Shown piece by piece: positions 20,679-31,889 of a DNA stretch of 64,000 nucleotides (within the stretch, counting starts at the first letter, position 1; each line of letters opens with the position of its first letter). A program made the translations under genes and the position numbers. The notes beneath the pieces were generated by a model. The model was not told the origin of the DNA. It did no database searches and was given only the letters and a program-made list of their open reading frames with translations. The DNA is from Aaosphaeria pasadenensis (Eukaryota > Ascomycota > Dothideomycetes > Pleosporales). The stretch lies in contig JAKLMB010000019.1 in NCBI GenBank assembly GCA_022813625.1, forward strand, positions 1 through 64,000, written 5' to 3'.

Positions 20679-23229
20679 ATGGGCGACCTGAAGACAAGAC
20701 TCGCCCATGCCCGCCAGAAGCTGATGAGGAAGAACAGCGCGACGACGTCGAGCTCCAGGTCGATTGCGTCGAGTGCGGGTAGCGACAAGGCGCGGAAGCC
20801 CCTGCGGAAGAGCGTGTCGATGACGAGGTTGCCAGAGGCTTCATCAGCACGGGAGTCTGATGAAGTAGATGCAGATCAGCGAATGTCGAAATCAGCTATG
20901 TTGCCGCTACCGCAACGGCAGCCAGGGCGAACTCGAGATTCGCATGAAAGCGGCGCCGAAGATGGACCCGAACGCGGAAGCTCGAGGGAGGAGGAGCACA
21001 AGAAGGGTGATCGACAACGGGGCAGCGGCCAGGATACTTCTCGCACTACAACAAACACAACCACAACCACAACCACCAACTCTGCAACCACTGATAATAC
21101 TACGATACCAGCCTCTACCCCTTCATCGTCGCCGTCTCCCGCGGCGGTGCGAAGCGCGTGTCCCGAGGTCGTAATCGAGCAGCCCACGCCCGTTCCTCTT
21201 CCAGTCAGCTCCGGTGCGCTGGATCAACAACACGTGCCGGAAGACGCCGCTCCAGAAGCTACTTCTACCGCGAATTATTCAACCATCGACCTCGAACACC
21301 CATCCGAACTTCCACAATCATCACCCACAGCGCACAGCGGCTCCCGAATCTCCCCTCCAGAAATTATTCGACGCCAATCCCTCGTCACCACCTCGAATGC
21401 ACGCATCATAAAGACACTCCTCGAGCCAGAAGCATCCCAGGCTGGCCTCACCAACGGGCCTCCAACAGCAGACTACTTCGCCGTCTCCGGTGCCACCCTC
21501 CCCTTGACTGCAAGCATGTTACACCGCAAGATCTGGGTGAAGAGGCCCAATGCCTCCGCAACACTGGTACAAATACGGGAGGATGATCTGGTCGACGATG
21601 TTCGAGACATGATTCTGAAAAAATACGCGAACTCGCTAGGCAAGAGCTTCGATGCACCGGACGTTGTGATAAGAATCCATCCGCGAGATTCCACATCAAA
21701 GGCAGGAGATCGCCTCCTGGGGCCTGAGGAGGACATGTGCAGGACTCTGGATGCTTATTACCCGGGTGGACAGTCTGTTACAGAGGCCCTTCTCATCGAG
21801 GTACCGCATCGGAGGACCCCGAAACCATCCCCTCGCATACCACTCTACTATTCCCACCATGACGACTCCCGTCCCGTCGAATCCGCGTCCGAGTACTTCC
21901 CGCCCATGCCCATCGTGAATCCTTCTGCTGGTGCCATGGCCGGCAGTGCGCACGATGCGCGGATAAACCTCCCACACGCCCCGCATTCGATATCTGTGCT
22001 TCAGACTGGTCAGCTCCCGCCCCTTCCATCGCCTGGCACTTCCAGAAGAGCTCACCACTCCCGCCCAAAGTACCCCCGTCATAACACTGCATCGCCCACG
22101 ACACTCACTGCACAGGGCACTACCGCCGTGCCGATTCGACCCGTCCCGAACCGACCCCGTCACGATTCATCGGCTTCTGAGACCAAGCATTCCGCGTCCT
22201 CCAATCCGATACCCACGCCTCCCGCGCCGCTGGAGACTGTGCCACAGCAGACTTCTACTCCCCCGACCCCTCGTGTCGCTTCTCCACGCCCGGAGAAGAA
22301 GCGCAAGAAGCCTAAGGCTGTGGACGCTCCGAGCCTCCCGGCCGGCTTGCTGGATGGATCAGTGCCACCAATCAATGTCCTGATTGTGGAAGACAATATC
22401 ATCAACTTGAAGGTTCTCGGTGCTTTCATGCAGCGCCTGAAGGTACGGTGGCAGAAGGCCTTGAACGGAAAGGAAGCCGTGGAGAAGTGGAGAGCGGGAG
22501 GATTTCACTTGGTGCTTATGGATATCCAGTTGCCAATTATGAACGGTCTGGAGGCAACCAAAGAAATTCGCAGGCTGGAGAGAGTCAATAGTATTGGTGT
22601 CTTCAGCAGTGGTAGCAGTGAAGCACCCAACAACAGGCTTGCAGATGGACAGATCGAGAAAGAAGCAAAGGACGACGACATACTCGGTGACAAGAGCCTG
22701 TTTAAGAGTCCGGTCATCATCGTGGCTCTGACAGCTAGCTCGTTGCAGAGTGACAGGCACGAAGCATTAGCAGCCGGATGCAATGACTTCTTAACAAAGG
22801 TAAGGCTTGAATCTTGATCATTTATGATATTGCACATCACTAACGGGTACACTCTAGCCTGTCAACTTTGTCTGGCTCGAGCGCAAGGTCAAAGAATGGG
22901 GTTGCATGCAAGCTCTGATCGACTTCGATGGTTGGCGGAAATGGAAAGATTTTGCCCCTCAATCGGATACGAAAGACGGCATGAAGAAGCTGTCCTCTAG
23001 TTATCACAGCGTTGCACCAAGGCACAGGAACAGCACAAGCCTACTTCCATCTTCTACCAATGCCACCGGCAAGACAGGACCCACGGCGGCCAATGGAGTA
23101 ACATCAAGCAAGAGCAAGGAAGAAGATAAGAAGAACAAGCGGAGATCCGTCGGAGTGATCCCGCCTCCCGTGCTGCCAGAAGAAGACAGCGGCACGGGCA
23201 CTCCGGATGTCGACAGCTCTGGAGGTTAA
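20679..23229 (+). CDS. ssk1: Response regulator Ssk1 of the HOG osmostress pathway
   Basis: This protein of 830 residues, from exons 20679-22799 and 22858-23229, is the cytoplasmic response regulator that takes phosphate from the Ypd1-type phosphotransfer protein and controls the Ssk2-type MAPKKK upstream of Hog1. The long N-terminal part is Ser/Pro/Thr-rich with a TTTTTTT run and a conserved block (HRKIWVKRPNASATLVQI) before the receiver. The receiver domain begins at about residue 564: VLIVEDNIINLKVLG (acidic pocket), LVLMDIQLPIMNG (phospho-acceptor Asp), and VALTAS with the conserved Lys in NDFLTKPVNFVWLE, whose codons are split by the intron. A 35-40 residue insertion precedes the fourth strand, as is usual in Ssk1. 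The start at MGDLKTRLAHARQKLM is the first ATG in the frame. Confidence 0.93.
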
Positions 23230-24339
23230 GAATGTGAACCCTGACTGGTCGCATTTCTCCATCTGACGACTCTCATTCCATCCCAAATTCCCACTCGGTT
23301 GTAAATTGAACCTCACATCTATTTTTTGGCCCCTTGACCAGGGGCTATCTGCATGTACGACGGAGTTCTGCATCAAACCCTACAGGACATCCATTCGGAG
23401 CCATGGGCTTTCATGCCCGCTTCCTTTGTTGTGCCTCTTGGTACCCAGCGATTGTGTTTTTTGTACTTTGAAGCGTTTGCCCTTCTTCTTCTTCTCCAAC
23501 AGTTTCCCCCCCCGATCGTATACACCAACTCGTTGCAGGTCCATTGGGCTGGTATCTCCGTATGGGTCTTTCAGACCAGCAGTCGAACCCCTCCTGTTTC
23601 TTTTGTCTTGTGTTCTTCGTCACAGGGGTGCTGCAGCCCTGTTTTATTACCCGTACACTATTTAGAGCATAAGATATGCTCGGTGGCTTTCATCGCGTGT
23701 TTGATTATCTAGGTCGATAGGCGAAGCATACACACCTTCGTTGGGGAGAATGAGCGCGGCAGTAGTGGTAGTGATCGCTTATGTAGCAGACGGTTGTCTC
23801 GAGAGTGAGCCAGATGAGATGAGACAAGATAATACTAATCGGTGCAACATCCACAAACCTCAATTCCTCAGCCTTCACCGCACTTGATTACATTCCACAT
23901 TCACTGAAGGTCCTTTCACCCTTCATAAAACCCTCCCACTCATGTCGTGCGTGCAAGTGAACGTCATCGTGCCCTCCCCTCCGCCACTCGAACCCTCGGC
24001 CGTTGTCCCGCCAACTACAACAACACTATACCGAAATAGGACTAGACAATACAAACTCACCACCTCCGCAAATCCTCATCGGAGGGAAATTCCAGTGCAC
24101 ATAGGCACGTACTCCTCCTTCTCTCCAATAACTTCCCATTCGCCGTTATCGTCGTTACTCAAGAAAAAGCAACACGATACAGACAACTCCCACACCTACT
24201 ACACAAACCCCGAACCTGAACCACCAAAAAATAATACAGCAAAACCAAACCTACCAACCAACACACCCAACCAAGCAGAAACGAAGACACCACCCAAAGG
24301 TCGGGGTCGGAAAACCACAGCCCACCCACCACACCAACC
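23230..24339. other. Intergenic region between ssk1 and the haspin gene
   Basis: About 1.1 kb with no supported gene. The left part is the pyrimidine-rich 3' flank of ssk1 and the right part (about 24170-24335) is A/C-rich, as expected for a fungal leader. A 195-codon frame starting at 23942 overlaps the haspin start and is Pro/Thr/Arg-rich noise. Confidence 0.5.
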
Positions 24340-26436
24340 ATGCCGCCGAAGAACGTCTACGGCAAGCGCGCGAAGACGACCACAGCGACCGTGGCAGCCG
24401 GCGGTGCGGGCGGATTCGCGAGGTTCATATGCACGCCTGAGAAAGCGGCGCGGGAGGATGAGAGGGGTGAGAGGACGCGGGAGGATGTGGATGCGGATGT
24501 GGATGTTGAGGGGTTGGAGGTTGGGTTGAGGGGGTTGAGTGTAGCCGGTGGTGGTGTTGAGGGGGAGGAGGATAGGAAGGGGAGTGAAGGGTCGAGGAAG
24601 GCGTTGGAGAGTAGGGATGTTAATGCGGAGACGAAGAGGAAGAAGAAGGGGTCGAGGAGAGAGAAGAGTAAGAGTGTGAGGGCTGAGGGGGTTGAGGTTG
24701 TGGATGAGAATGTTGGGGTGGAGGAGAGGGCTGTAAAAGAGGAAGACTCGAGTTCAGACAAGGATGCTGGACGGACGAATGCTGCGACGCGCGAGGGAGA
24801 TGTGTCGAATTCGAAAGCTGGGAAAGCTCCTACACGGTCGAAGTCGCACAGGTCGAAGTCGAGGTCGAGGAAGCAGGTGCAAGCTCCGGTGGCTGAGATC
24901 CTTGAGGACGATATGTATACGACATATGTCAAATCTCTGTTGCAGTGCAGCGAGCGGCGGGAAATTGTCTCTTTCGACGATTGGTCTTCGCAACTGGACT
25001 CTGTTGTCGATGTGTCTAAGATCGCAGAAGCATCTTTCAGCGAAGTCTACCGTCTGAGTGTCAAGACAGCCAGAACAGATTGTTCGAGTGAGTCTGTCCT
25101 CAAGCTTGTCGCTCTCAAGACACCCGAGAACATGCCTCTACCCAGCGAGTCGAAGGAGAACGATCGGCCACGCCGGAAGGGTGACTTTGAGTGTCAATTA
25201 CAGAAAGAAAGAGAGGAACGCGAAGAGCAAGATATGTGGAAGTCAAGTGTCGATGATGTCAATTCCGAAGTGCGCTTGCTGCAGAACCTGAACGACATCC
25301 CTGGATTCACAACATTTCGAGACCTTACCATTCTCAAAGGCAGGCCCTCGTCCTCGTTTTCCAAAGCGTGGAAGGCATGGAATAAATCCAGACCCAAAGG
25401 GAAGAAAAGCGAATTCCCGGACCCATCGAAAAAGACAAGCTATCAGGACGATCAATTGTGGGCGGTCATTGAAATGCAAGATGCTGGCAGCGACTGCGGG
25501 AAGGTCTTCGAAGCTGGTGGAATCAGCACCATCTGGGAGGTGTGGGATATATTCTGGAGTGTCTGTATAAGCGTCGCAAAAGCGGAGCAGACGTGCGAAT
25601 TCGAGCATCGAGATCTACATATGGACAACATCTGCGTACGTTCGTCCACGGACGAAGCCGACTTGACGAATCGTGTCGTCCAAAAGCCACTGAAGAGAAA
25701 GCTGGGGTTTACCGGGCTCGAAACTACTGTCATTGACTATACGCTGTCGCGCGCAAACATGATCAAGACTCCTTCGTCTCAACGCACGTCCTTATCCTCC
25801 TCAGCCTCTCCAATTTTCAGGCTCGATCACTCAGACCAAGATCAAGTCGCCTACCTCGACCTGAACAAGGATCCCGCCCTCTTCACCGGCGACGCAGAAG
25901 AAGAATACCAGTACGAGATCTATCGCTACATGCGCGGTGCCGTCTTCTACGGCGACCCACTCAAGTCACCTCCATTGTCACCACCTACCCAGACTCCTTC
26001 TCCACCCCCTAACAACGAGGACGCCACTCAAAACCTCCCCGTCACGCCCCGCCGCTCCCCTCGCAAACCTCCCCACCCAGGCTTCTTCTCCGAACCCCCA
26101 GCGGACATATGGCGACACTTCCACCCCAAGACCAACCTCATCTGGACACACTTCATCCTCCACCGCCTCCTCGAGAACCTACACTCCCACGGCAACACGC
26201 CCGCCTCCAAGTCCAACGACGCCATCATGCACAACGTCGTGGGCGTCGACGACGCAGACGCGTCTAAAGTGTGGAAGAAGGCCGTCATGATGCACAAGAT
26301 CCTCCTTAAGGTCGCGCAGAAGCTGGACCCGAAGGCACTTGGGAGAAGGGAGGGAGGGCTGGGGAGTTGCGCGGAGTTGATTGTGCTGGCGCTTGAGGCG
26401 AGGTGGTTGGCTGTTGGGGATGTTGAGGGGCCGTGA
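24340..26436 (+). CDS. Haspin-like serine/threonine kinase
   Basis: This 698-residue single-exon gene codes for an atypical kinase of the haspin family, which phosphorylates Thr3 of histone H3 in mitosis to recruit the chromosomal passenger complex. The N-terminal 200 residues are charged and disordered, with RSKSHRSKSRSRK as a likely nuclear signal. The kinase part shows VSKIAEASFSEVYRL in place of a glycine loop, VLKLVALKTP, DIPGFTTFRDL, the haspin-specific long hinge region, FEHRDLHMDNICVR as catalytic loop, and VIDYTLSRAN, where DYT replaces DFG as in haspins. YLDLNKDPALFTGDAEEEYQYEIYRYMR is the characteristic C-lobe block. A roughly 35-residue Pro-rich insert follows. The family call is firm. 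Confidence 0.92.
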   Translation: MPPKNVYGKRAKTTTATVAAGGAGGFARFICTPEKAAREDERGERTREDVDADVDVEGLEVGLRGLSVAGGGVEGEEDRKGSEGSRKALESRDVNAETKRKKKGSRREKSKSVRAEGVEVVDENVGVEERAVKEEDSSSDKDAGRTNAATREGDVSNSKAGKAPTRSKSHRSKSRSRKQVQAPVAEILEDDMYTTYVKSLLQCSERREIVSFDDWSSQLDSVVDVSKIAEASFSEVYRLSVKTARTDCSSESVLKLVALKTPENMPLPSESKENDRPRRKGDFECQLQKEREEREEQDMWKSSVDDVNSEVRLLQNLNDIPGFTTFRDLTILKGRPSSSFSKAWKAWNKSRPKGKKSEFPDPSKKTSYQDDQLWAVIEMQDAGSDCGKVFEAGGISTIWEVWDIFWSVCISVAKAEQTCEFEHRDLHMDNICVRSSTDEADLTNRVVQKPLKRKLGFTGLETTVIDYTLSRANMIKTPSSQRTSLSSSASPIFRLDHSDQDQVAYLDLNKDPALFTGDAEEEYQYEIYRYMRGAVFYGDPLKSPPLSPPTQTPSPPPNNEDATQNLPVTPRRSPRKPPHPGFFSEPPADIWRHFHPKTNLIWTHFILHRLLENLHSHGNTPASKSNDAIMHNVVGVDDADASKVWKKAVMMHKILLKVAQKLDPKALGRREGGLGSCAELIVLALEARWLAVGDVEGP

Positions 26437-26946
26437 ACCTCTTTTTGACGTGGGAAACGTACTCAGGGGAATAGATGTATTGGCATGTGTCAGACGAAAT
26501 CGTTTTTATTTTCATTGCATCGTGGGAGCTTTTGCATTCGCATCTTGGGATATGGCCTTGGCACGGGACACTTCGTGTAAAGCCTGTTTTGGTTTCTGGG
26601 AGGTATTTTTTGATTTTGCATTGGGTGGGATTATGGCATAGCATACATCTTGCATGGCTTGGATCAAAAATGAGATCCATATAAACGTTTTTATCATGAA
26701 GTATGGTATCAATATGAACTTCAATCGACAGACAAGCACTCGTTGAAAGTGGGTTTGGCTCTTTAGATGAGAGACTGGAATCATCAATCTTTGCACAAAT
26801 GGCACGCTTATAGTTACGAATAGAATGCTTATGATAATGCTTAATCCCTCAAGGCTTTTGATATGTACTAAAAATATGTTAAAAATGAAGATACGTCCTG
26901 ACATACCCATTCCTCCTTCTCCCCTATATCTCCTCCCGCAACACAA
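26437..26946. other. Convergent 3' region
   Basis: The haspin gene and the spermidine-synthase-like gene end towards each other over 510 bp. The stretch is A+T-rich with possible polyadenylation strings on both strands. The open frames across it are chance. Confidence 0.55.
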
Positions 26947-28707
26947 TCACCACGTCTCCCAGACACCATCCGGCAAAACCGACCTCATAATCTTCCAATG
27001 GCTCACCGCGCCCTGCTTATGGTACTTCTCGAGCTCCCCAACATCCTTCCTCCGCATAACCTCCGGCCCCCCCTCAGGCTTAGTATACACATACGGAATC
27101 TCCAGATCGTCCCGCGGCTGCAAGAAATTCCTCCTTGCAATACTGCCCCTCCAATCCTCATGGCCCGCCTCGCGGAACCTCACCGCGTCCTTCCCCTTCC
27201 CGTAGTCATTCTTCACGCAAAACACGACCATGTTGATGAAATCGGAATCCCCTGCCTTCCAGTCCGCGGCGCGGGGTGTGTCGCGGAAGAGGCGGCAAGC
27301 CGGGAAGACGGAGTGGATCGTGTTGAGGACGAGGCGGGTGGAGCCGAGGGCCAGGTCGCCGGCGTAGTTGATGGCGACGGCGCCGCCGTCGTCCTTGAGA
27401 AGGTCGGAGAGCCCCTGGAAGAATTCCTGCGTGAAGAGCCAGACGGGCTCCGCGCCGCCCGTGAACACGTCGTGGATGATCATGTCGTAGGAGCCTGGGT
27501 TGGAGAGCGACGTGTCGCGGACGTAGGTCACGGCGTCGTCGATGACGGCGGTGTGGTTGGGCGAGAGGGAGAAGTATTTGGTGGCGTAGTGGTGGACGAC
27601 GGGGTCGAGTTCCACGATGGTCGTGTTGATGTTGTGCGAAATGAGGGCGTTGGGCGCGGTGCCGATTCCGAGGCCGATTACTAGGGCGGACATTTGGGAG
27701 TCTGGGATCGGGGGGTCGACGGAGGGGCGTGGGTTCTCGACGAGGCGGACGGCTTCGAGAAGGACGAAGACGGAGAAGATGCTTTCGCGTTGTCGTTGGC
27801 CTTTCGATGCTGCGAATGGGGTCACGAGCCATTCGCCGCCCAGGAGGGAGTGGTCGCAACGCATGAGCCGGAAGGCTTGGTCGTCGATGTTCTCGAGTAC
27901 AGAGACGTATCCTGTGAGAGACTCCTGACGCGCGAGGATGGTGTAGTTGTGGTTCTCGAACAGGGTGGTGTTGACCCTTTGCATGGCAGCCTCGGTCGGG
28001 TAGTGAGGGTTTGCCCAGAGAGTGTGTGCAATTGCTGGTACTCCTAGCAGGCATATCTGAGAAGGGGCCAAGAAGGCAGATACAGTGCCGATGAAAGTCT
28101 GGGCTCCTAGACGGGAGAAGACAAGATGCGTGCCAATATAACCTGGGAGAACAGAGGCGACGAATTTGGAAATGGAAGTGACGATAAAGTAACAGAAGAC
28201 CGATGTGATTGCCTGGGCAGCACCATTCGTGAGACGGAATCTCCTTGGTAAATCCACGGTATCGATGAGTTCGCTGGCGGCGAAGCATGAAATGAGGAAC
28301 AACGGGAAATATGTAACCAGCTCTATCGCCAACGGCCCATAGTCAATCCCCAATTGGCTGCTGAATGGAAACAGCAAGAACTGAATGGCGGGCGTCCAGT
28401 AAGCAATGACGGAGATATATGATGTGACATTGGTGGGGAACATCTTCCGGAGCGCATTCCTGCTCGTGAGAGTTGCTACAGCGGTGAGCTCCATTGCTCT
28501 CTGGTGCTTGAGGGATGCTGGGATCGAGCCATAGACGGGAGATAGGTTGAGCTGCGAAATGGGTGATGCAATGCCCGCGATGATGAGAAAAGCAGCAGCT
28601 CGACTCAGATTCCTAACCAGGACCGGGGTTGGGACTTGTCGTGCCTCTTTCTCCGCCTCTTTGGCCGCCTTTGGCTTCTTCGGTGTGGCCTTTGGTCTTC
28701 CAGACAT
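26947..28707 (-). CDS. Membrane-anchored spermidine/spermine synthase-like protein
   Basis: The product has 587 residues and one exon; ATG at 28707 (MSGRPKATPKKPK), since the open frame further upstream has no ATG. Residues 30 to about 270 hold about six to eight hydrophobic segments (for example AAAFLIIAGIASPISQLNL and ITSVFCYFIVTSISKFVAS). The C-terminal half is a Rossmann-type aminopropyltransferase/methyltransferase fold: ALVIGLGIGTAPNALI (nucleotide or dcAdoMet loop), TTIVELDPVVHHYA, HTAVIDDAVTYVRDT and YDMIIHDVFTGGAEP. The polyamine synthase catalytic Asp could be the one in IIHDVF. Fungal genomes carry such membrane fusions beside the soluble spermidine synthase; substrate and compartment are unknown to me. 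It is divergent from the CCDC97 gene. Confidence 0.85.
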   Translation of the reverse strand: MSGRPKATPKKPKAAKEAEKEARQVPTPVLVRNLSRAAAFLIIAGIASPISQLNLSPVYGSIPASLKHQRAMELTAVATLTSRNALRKMFPTNVTSYISVIAYWTPAIQFLLFPFSSQLGIDYGPLAIELVTYFPLFLISCFAASELIDTVDLPRRFRLTNGAAQAITSVFCYFIVTSISKFVASVLPGYIGTHLVFSRLGAQTFIGTVSAFLAPSQICLLGVPAIAHTLWANPHYPTEAAMQRVNTTLFENHNYTILARQESLTGYVSVLENIDDQAFRLMRCDHSLLGGEWLVTPFAASKGQRQRESIFSVFVLLEAVRLVENPRPSVDPPIPDSQMSALVIGLGIGTAPNALISHNINTTIVELDPVVHHYATKYFSLSPNHTAVIDDAVTYVRDTSLSNPGSYDMIIHDVFTGGAEPVWLFTQEFFQGLSDLLKDDGGAVAINYAGDLALGSTRLVLNTIHSVFPACRLFRDTPRAADWKAGDSDFINMVVFCVKNDYGKGKDAVRFREAGHEDWRGSIARRNFLQPRDDLEIPYVYTKPEGGPEVMRRKDVGELEKYHKQGAVSHWKIMRSVLPDGVWETW

Positions 28708-29302
28708 GTTGAACAAAGTACTGATTTTGCAGTATAGAACGAAAGCTGAGTGCTGTCTAATAGGGGTATCCAAATGGCCGAAAATGGGAGTATCTGCAAA
28801 TAGTCGACTGAATGGAAAGACCAGATATTAAACAATCATAGATCAACAATGAACGGCGCTCCGGATCTAATGCATGTATTGATGTATGGCCCGTGATCCC
28901 GCAATGTCGACCGCGAGCTCGCGCGTATGCCGACTCTCCGGTGAAGATGAGGTTGTAGAGAAATGATGGTTAACGATGAATCCTTGGGAAAGGACAGATG
29001 TTGGCGCATCTGCAGACAATAATGTTTTGAAGCAGGGATGAAACAACCGGCTTGGTCCCTGTCTGTGAATTACGAGCGCTAGCGGAGATACAGTGGAACT
29101 AAGAGAGAGAGAGCAACTGTAGCTAGTGTGTTCTAAGTGAATCTGTGGCGCACCTTATCGATTAGCAATCAGCGCCCAAGCTCCAAACCCCACTTACTCT
29201 CAGTTACTTCCTCGGACTCTCTCTCACCTTTACCTTTCACACCCACCAACACACGCACATACTTTTGAAGAGTAAAAACAAAAACTAAATCTTTACAGTG
29301 AG
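28708..29302. promoter_or_regulatory. Divergent promoter
   Basis: The 595 bp between the start codons of the spermidine-synthase-like gene and the CCDC97-like gene. A short agagagagag tract near 29102 and a pyrimidine-rich leader (29190-29290) before the plus-strand gene are the only marked features. Confidence 0.5.
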
Positions 29303-29980
29303 ATGCCATACATCATGAGCAGCGAATCAGTGGCGCCATTGGCGCTTCGACCCAGCAACAATCGCCTCCAATCGGAGGGCGATAACACAGAGATGCAGAA
29401 TGAAGCATCTGAGCTCGTGCGCTTCCACGTCGAGCGGAACGAAAGATTGAAATCGAAGAACCGCAGGAAGCGATACCTCGAGCTACACCCCGACTACTTC
29501 GACGATGTCTCCCTCGAACTTGCGGACCCTCTCCTCTACGACCGATTGATCCGTCGATTCCAAAGCGCCGCGGAGCGCGAGAAGGAGGGTCGCCGCAAGG
29601 GCTTCTCTGGAGTCCTGTCCACCGACCTGTGGCGGGCAGAAGCGAAGAAAGAGGCCTTGAGCAACCCCAACCCGTACTCTCTATTCTCCTACAATCGCGG
29701 CCCGGAAGGGGAAATCCTAGAAGAAGACGCGGACGAGGTTCCCATGAACAAGGAAGAGGCAAAGGCATGGTGGACGGACGAAATGACACAACGTTTCCTT
29801 CGAGGCGACGACGACGCCTTCGACTACAAGAAGGTCGATGGCAACCAGGAATTCGACGACCCCGAAGAGGAAAGGGACATCCAAGACGCATATTTCGACA
29901 GCATGGAGTCCGACTTCGATTCAGATGGTGAAGGAAAAGAGAAGATTCTCACCGGAGAGACTGGCATCCAAGACTACTGA
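29303..29980 (+). CDS. CCDC97/DUF2052 family protein
   Basis: This 225-residue single-exon protein carries the DUF2052 (CCDC97) domain: NRRKRYLELHPDYFDDVSLE, LADPLLYDRLIRRFQSAAER, and an acidic C-terminal half with DDAFDYKKVD and ERDIQDAYFDSMESDFDSD. In animals CCDC97 associates with the SF3B/U2 snRNP part of the spliceosome; a nuclear splicing-linked role here is by analogy only. The usual acidic tail and a final short GETGIQDY end are present. A second ATG four codons later (29315) could also serve as start. It converges on the MFS carrier gene, with only 169 bp between stops. Confidence 0.86.
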   Translation: MPYIMSSESVAPLALRPSNNRLQSEGDNTEMQNEASELVRFHVERNERLKSKNRRKRYLELHPDYFDDVSLELADPLLYDRLIRRFQSAAEREKEGRRKGFSGVLSTDLWRAEAKKEALSNPNPYSLFSYNRGPEGEILEEDADEVPMNKEEAKAWWTDEMTQRFLRGDDDAFDYKKVDGNQEFDDPEEERDIQDAYFDSMESDFDSDGEGKEKILTGETGIQDY

Positions 29981-30149
29981 TGGAATGCACCGAGTCGCGG
30001 CACTAACGATTCCTGAAGGAGATCGTTTTGTAATACCACCATACTAGGGAGCCTTCGGTTCATGGCCCCTCTACAACGGCGTTACGGTTTTCAATGAGTA
30101 AGCTACTTTGTGTTCATTTCGAAGTCTTTGAAGCTAATTATCAAACAGA

Positions 30150-31889
30150 TTACAAGAAGTATTTGAAGGTGATTGCGCGATCACCCAACGCGCTCATCTC
30201 CTCCGGCGTATAACCATTATGAGCACCCTCGGCCAACTGGCGTTCTCGCTTGCGATTGATGCGCTTATAGTTGAAGACCAGGAACAGGAGTGCGATTATA
30301 CCCGCCACAATGAAGCCGATTTCAAGGCCATGGCCCAATGTGTACCGAGGCTTGTCAGCCGCGCGATAGAAATTCGAAGCCATCGCGCCCGCAAGGTTGC
30401 CAACGGCAATCTGAATAGCCTGTCCCGTAGCTCTTTTGGTCGAACCGGCAAGGTCTAGTGATTCTGTTAGCTATGTGTGATGCAAAACTTGAAAGAGAGA
30501 ACTTACTGTTGCTGAGCCATGTGATGTTTCCCGGGAAAGCTGGGTAGAGGGCGCAGGCTGCGATGAAGACACCAGCGTAAATAACACCAGGAGTACCGGT
30601 TGAGATGGCCATGACGAAGCCAACAAGCATGATGCACAGGCATACGAGGATGAAGGGATATCTTTTACCGACACGATCACTCCACCAGGCTACGGCGATG
30701 GCAAGAATAGATGCGGTAACGTAGATCGGAACCGTGAGTAGCTGGGCCTGAGAAGACGTGTATCCAAGACCATTAATGATTGTAGGGAGAAACAGCGAGA
30801 TACCATAGAGAGGGCAAACGATACCTGCCACAGTCAGCTTTGTCACATAGAAATTAAGATCAATCAACATACCCCAATACACCCAGATGTTTGTCCAAAT
30901 TTGCCAATCGAGGAAAGCAGCCTTGACATACTTCCACTGGAACGTGTCGTCTTGCGCAACGCGGACACCATTGTGCTCCTGAGAGCCCTGGTACTTCAGA
31001 CGAAACACAACGAACGCGCGTTCCTCTTCAGTCAGGAATCCTGCCGTCTCGGGGAAATCGTACAGGGTGAAGAAGGCAATGACTGCAACAACCACCGTAA
31101 GGATACCCTCGAGGATGAAGATGTACCTCCACCCCTCCAGCCCTGCGATTCCATCCATCTTCGCGATTCCGAAGGCAAGGAGACCGGAGAAAGCTCCAGC
31201 GACGGACGCAGCACTGAAAAACAGCGCTTGACGGAACTGAGCTTCGTGCCTACAGTACCACATGGTGATGTAATACGCGACACCAGGGAACAAACTAGGA
31301 AATGTCAGTCATGCAGCCGGCGCAACGAGAAAACCTTCGGATCTTACCCAGCTTCCGTGATACCGAGGAAAATACGCGCGATCAAGAGCCCATGGTAGTT
31401 CTGCACGAGGCCCATGAGCGTCATTACCGTCCCCCACGCAACCATGATACTCGGGAGCCAGATGCTCGGCCTAAGCTTCTTCAAGAGCAGATTACTGGGG
31501 ACCTCGAACGCAGCGTAGAAGAAGAAGAACACCGTCAACGTCCAGTTGTACTGGGAAGGCGACATGCCCAAGTCTTCCACCAGACCCTCGATCTTCGCGT
31601 TCCCGATGTTACCACGGTCGAGGAAAGACAACAGGTACAAGAGGGCGAGCATGGGAATCAAGCGCAGATCCATCTTCCGCAGGATCTTTTTCTCGTCGAG
31701 ATGCGCGAACGATTCCATGGTCACGCCGGGGGCGGTGGCCATCGCATCGATGCGCTCGACTTCTGCGGCGCGCTTGGATTGCTTGCCATGGTGGCGGATG
31801 CTGTTGATTGAGCGGTGGGAGGTTATGGAGTGGTTGCGCGGAGCATCATTGGAGGAGGAGTCCGACTTTACGACTTCTGGTTTCTCCAT
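30150..31889 (-). CDS. MFS carrier of the Dal5/Tna1 (anion:cation symporter) family
   Basis: This plasma-membrane carrier of 528 residues comes from exons 31889-31348, 31294-30873, 30824-30507 and 30454-30150. The family imports organic anions such as allantoate, nicotinate, biotin precursors or pantothenate. It has a hydrophilic N-terminus of about 70 residues, then 12 predicted helices; typical motifs are LLYLLSFLDRGNIGNAK in helix 1, LRPSIWLPSIMVAWG, LLIARIFLGITEAG and, after the central loop, GIVCPLYGISLFLPTIINGLGY. The third exon junction restores WVYWGIVCP; the intron removed there is 48 nt and has no stop in frame. The exon 3/4 junction gives ITWLSNNLAGSTKRA, standard for the family. 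The substrate cannot be read from sequence. Confidence 0.92.

Noticed and set aside
23942..24529. A 195-codon frame overlapping the haspin start
   Set aside because: It is Pro/Thr/Arg-rich and overlaps the start of a clear kinase gene in another frame.
27206..28288. A 360-codon Arg/Pro-rich frame inside the spermidine-synthase-like gene
   Set aside because: It is a frame-shifted shadow on the same strand, produced by the strong C/G third-position bias of the real gene; it has no domain.
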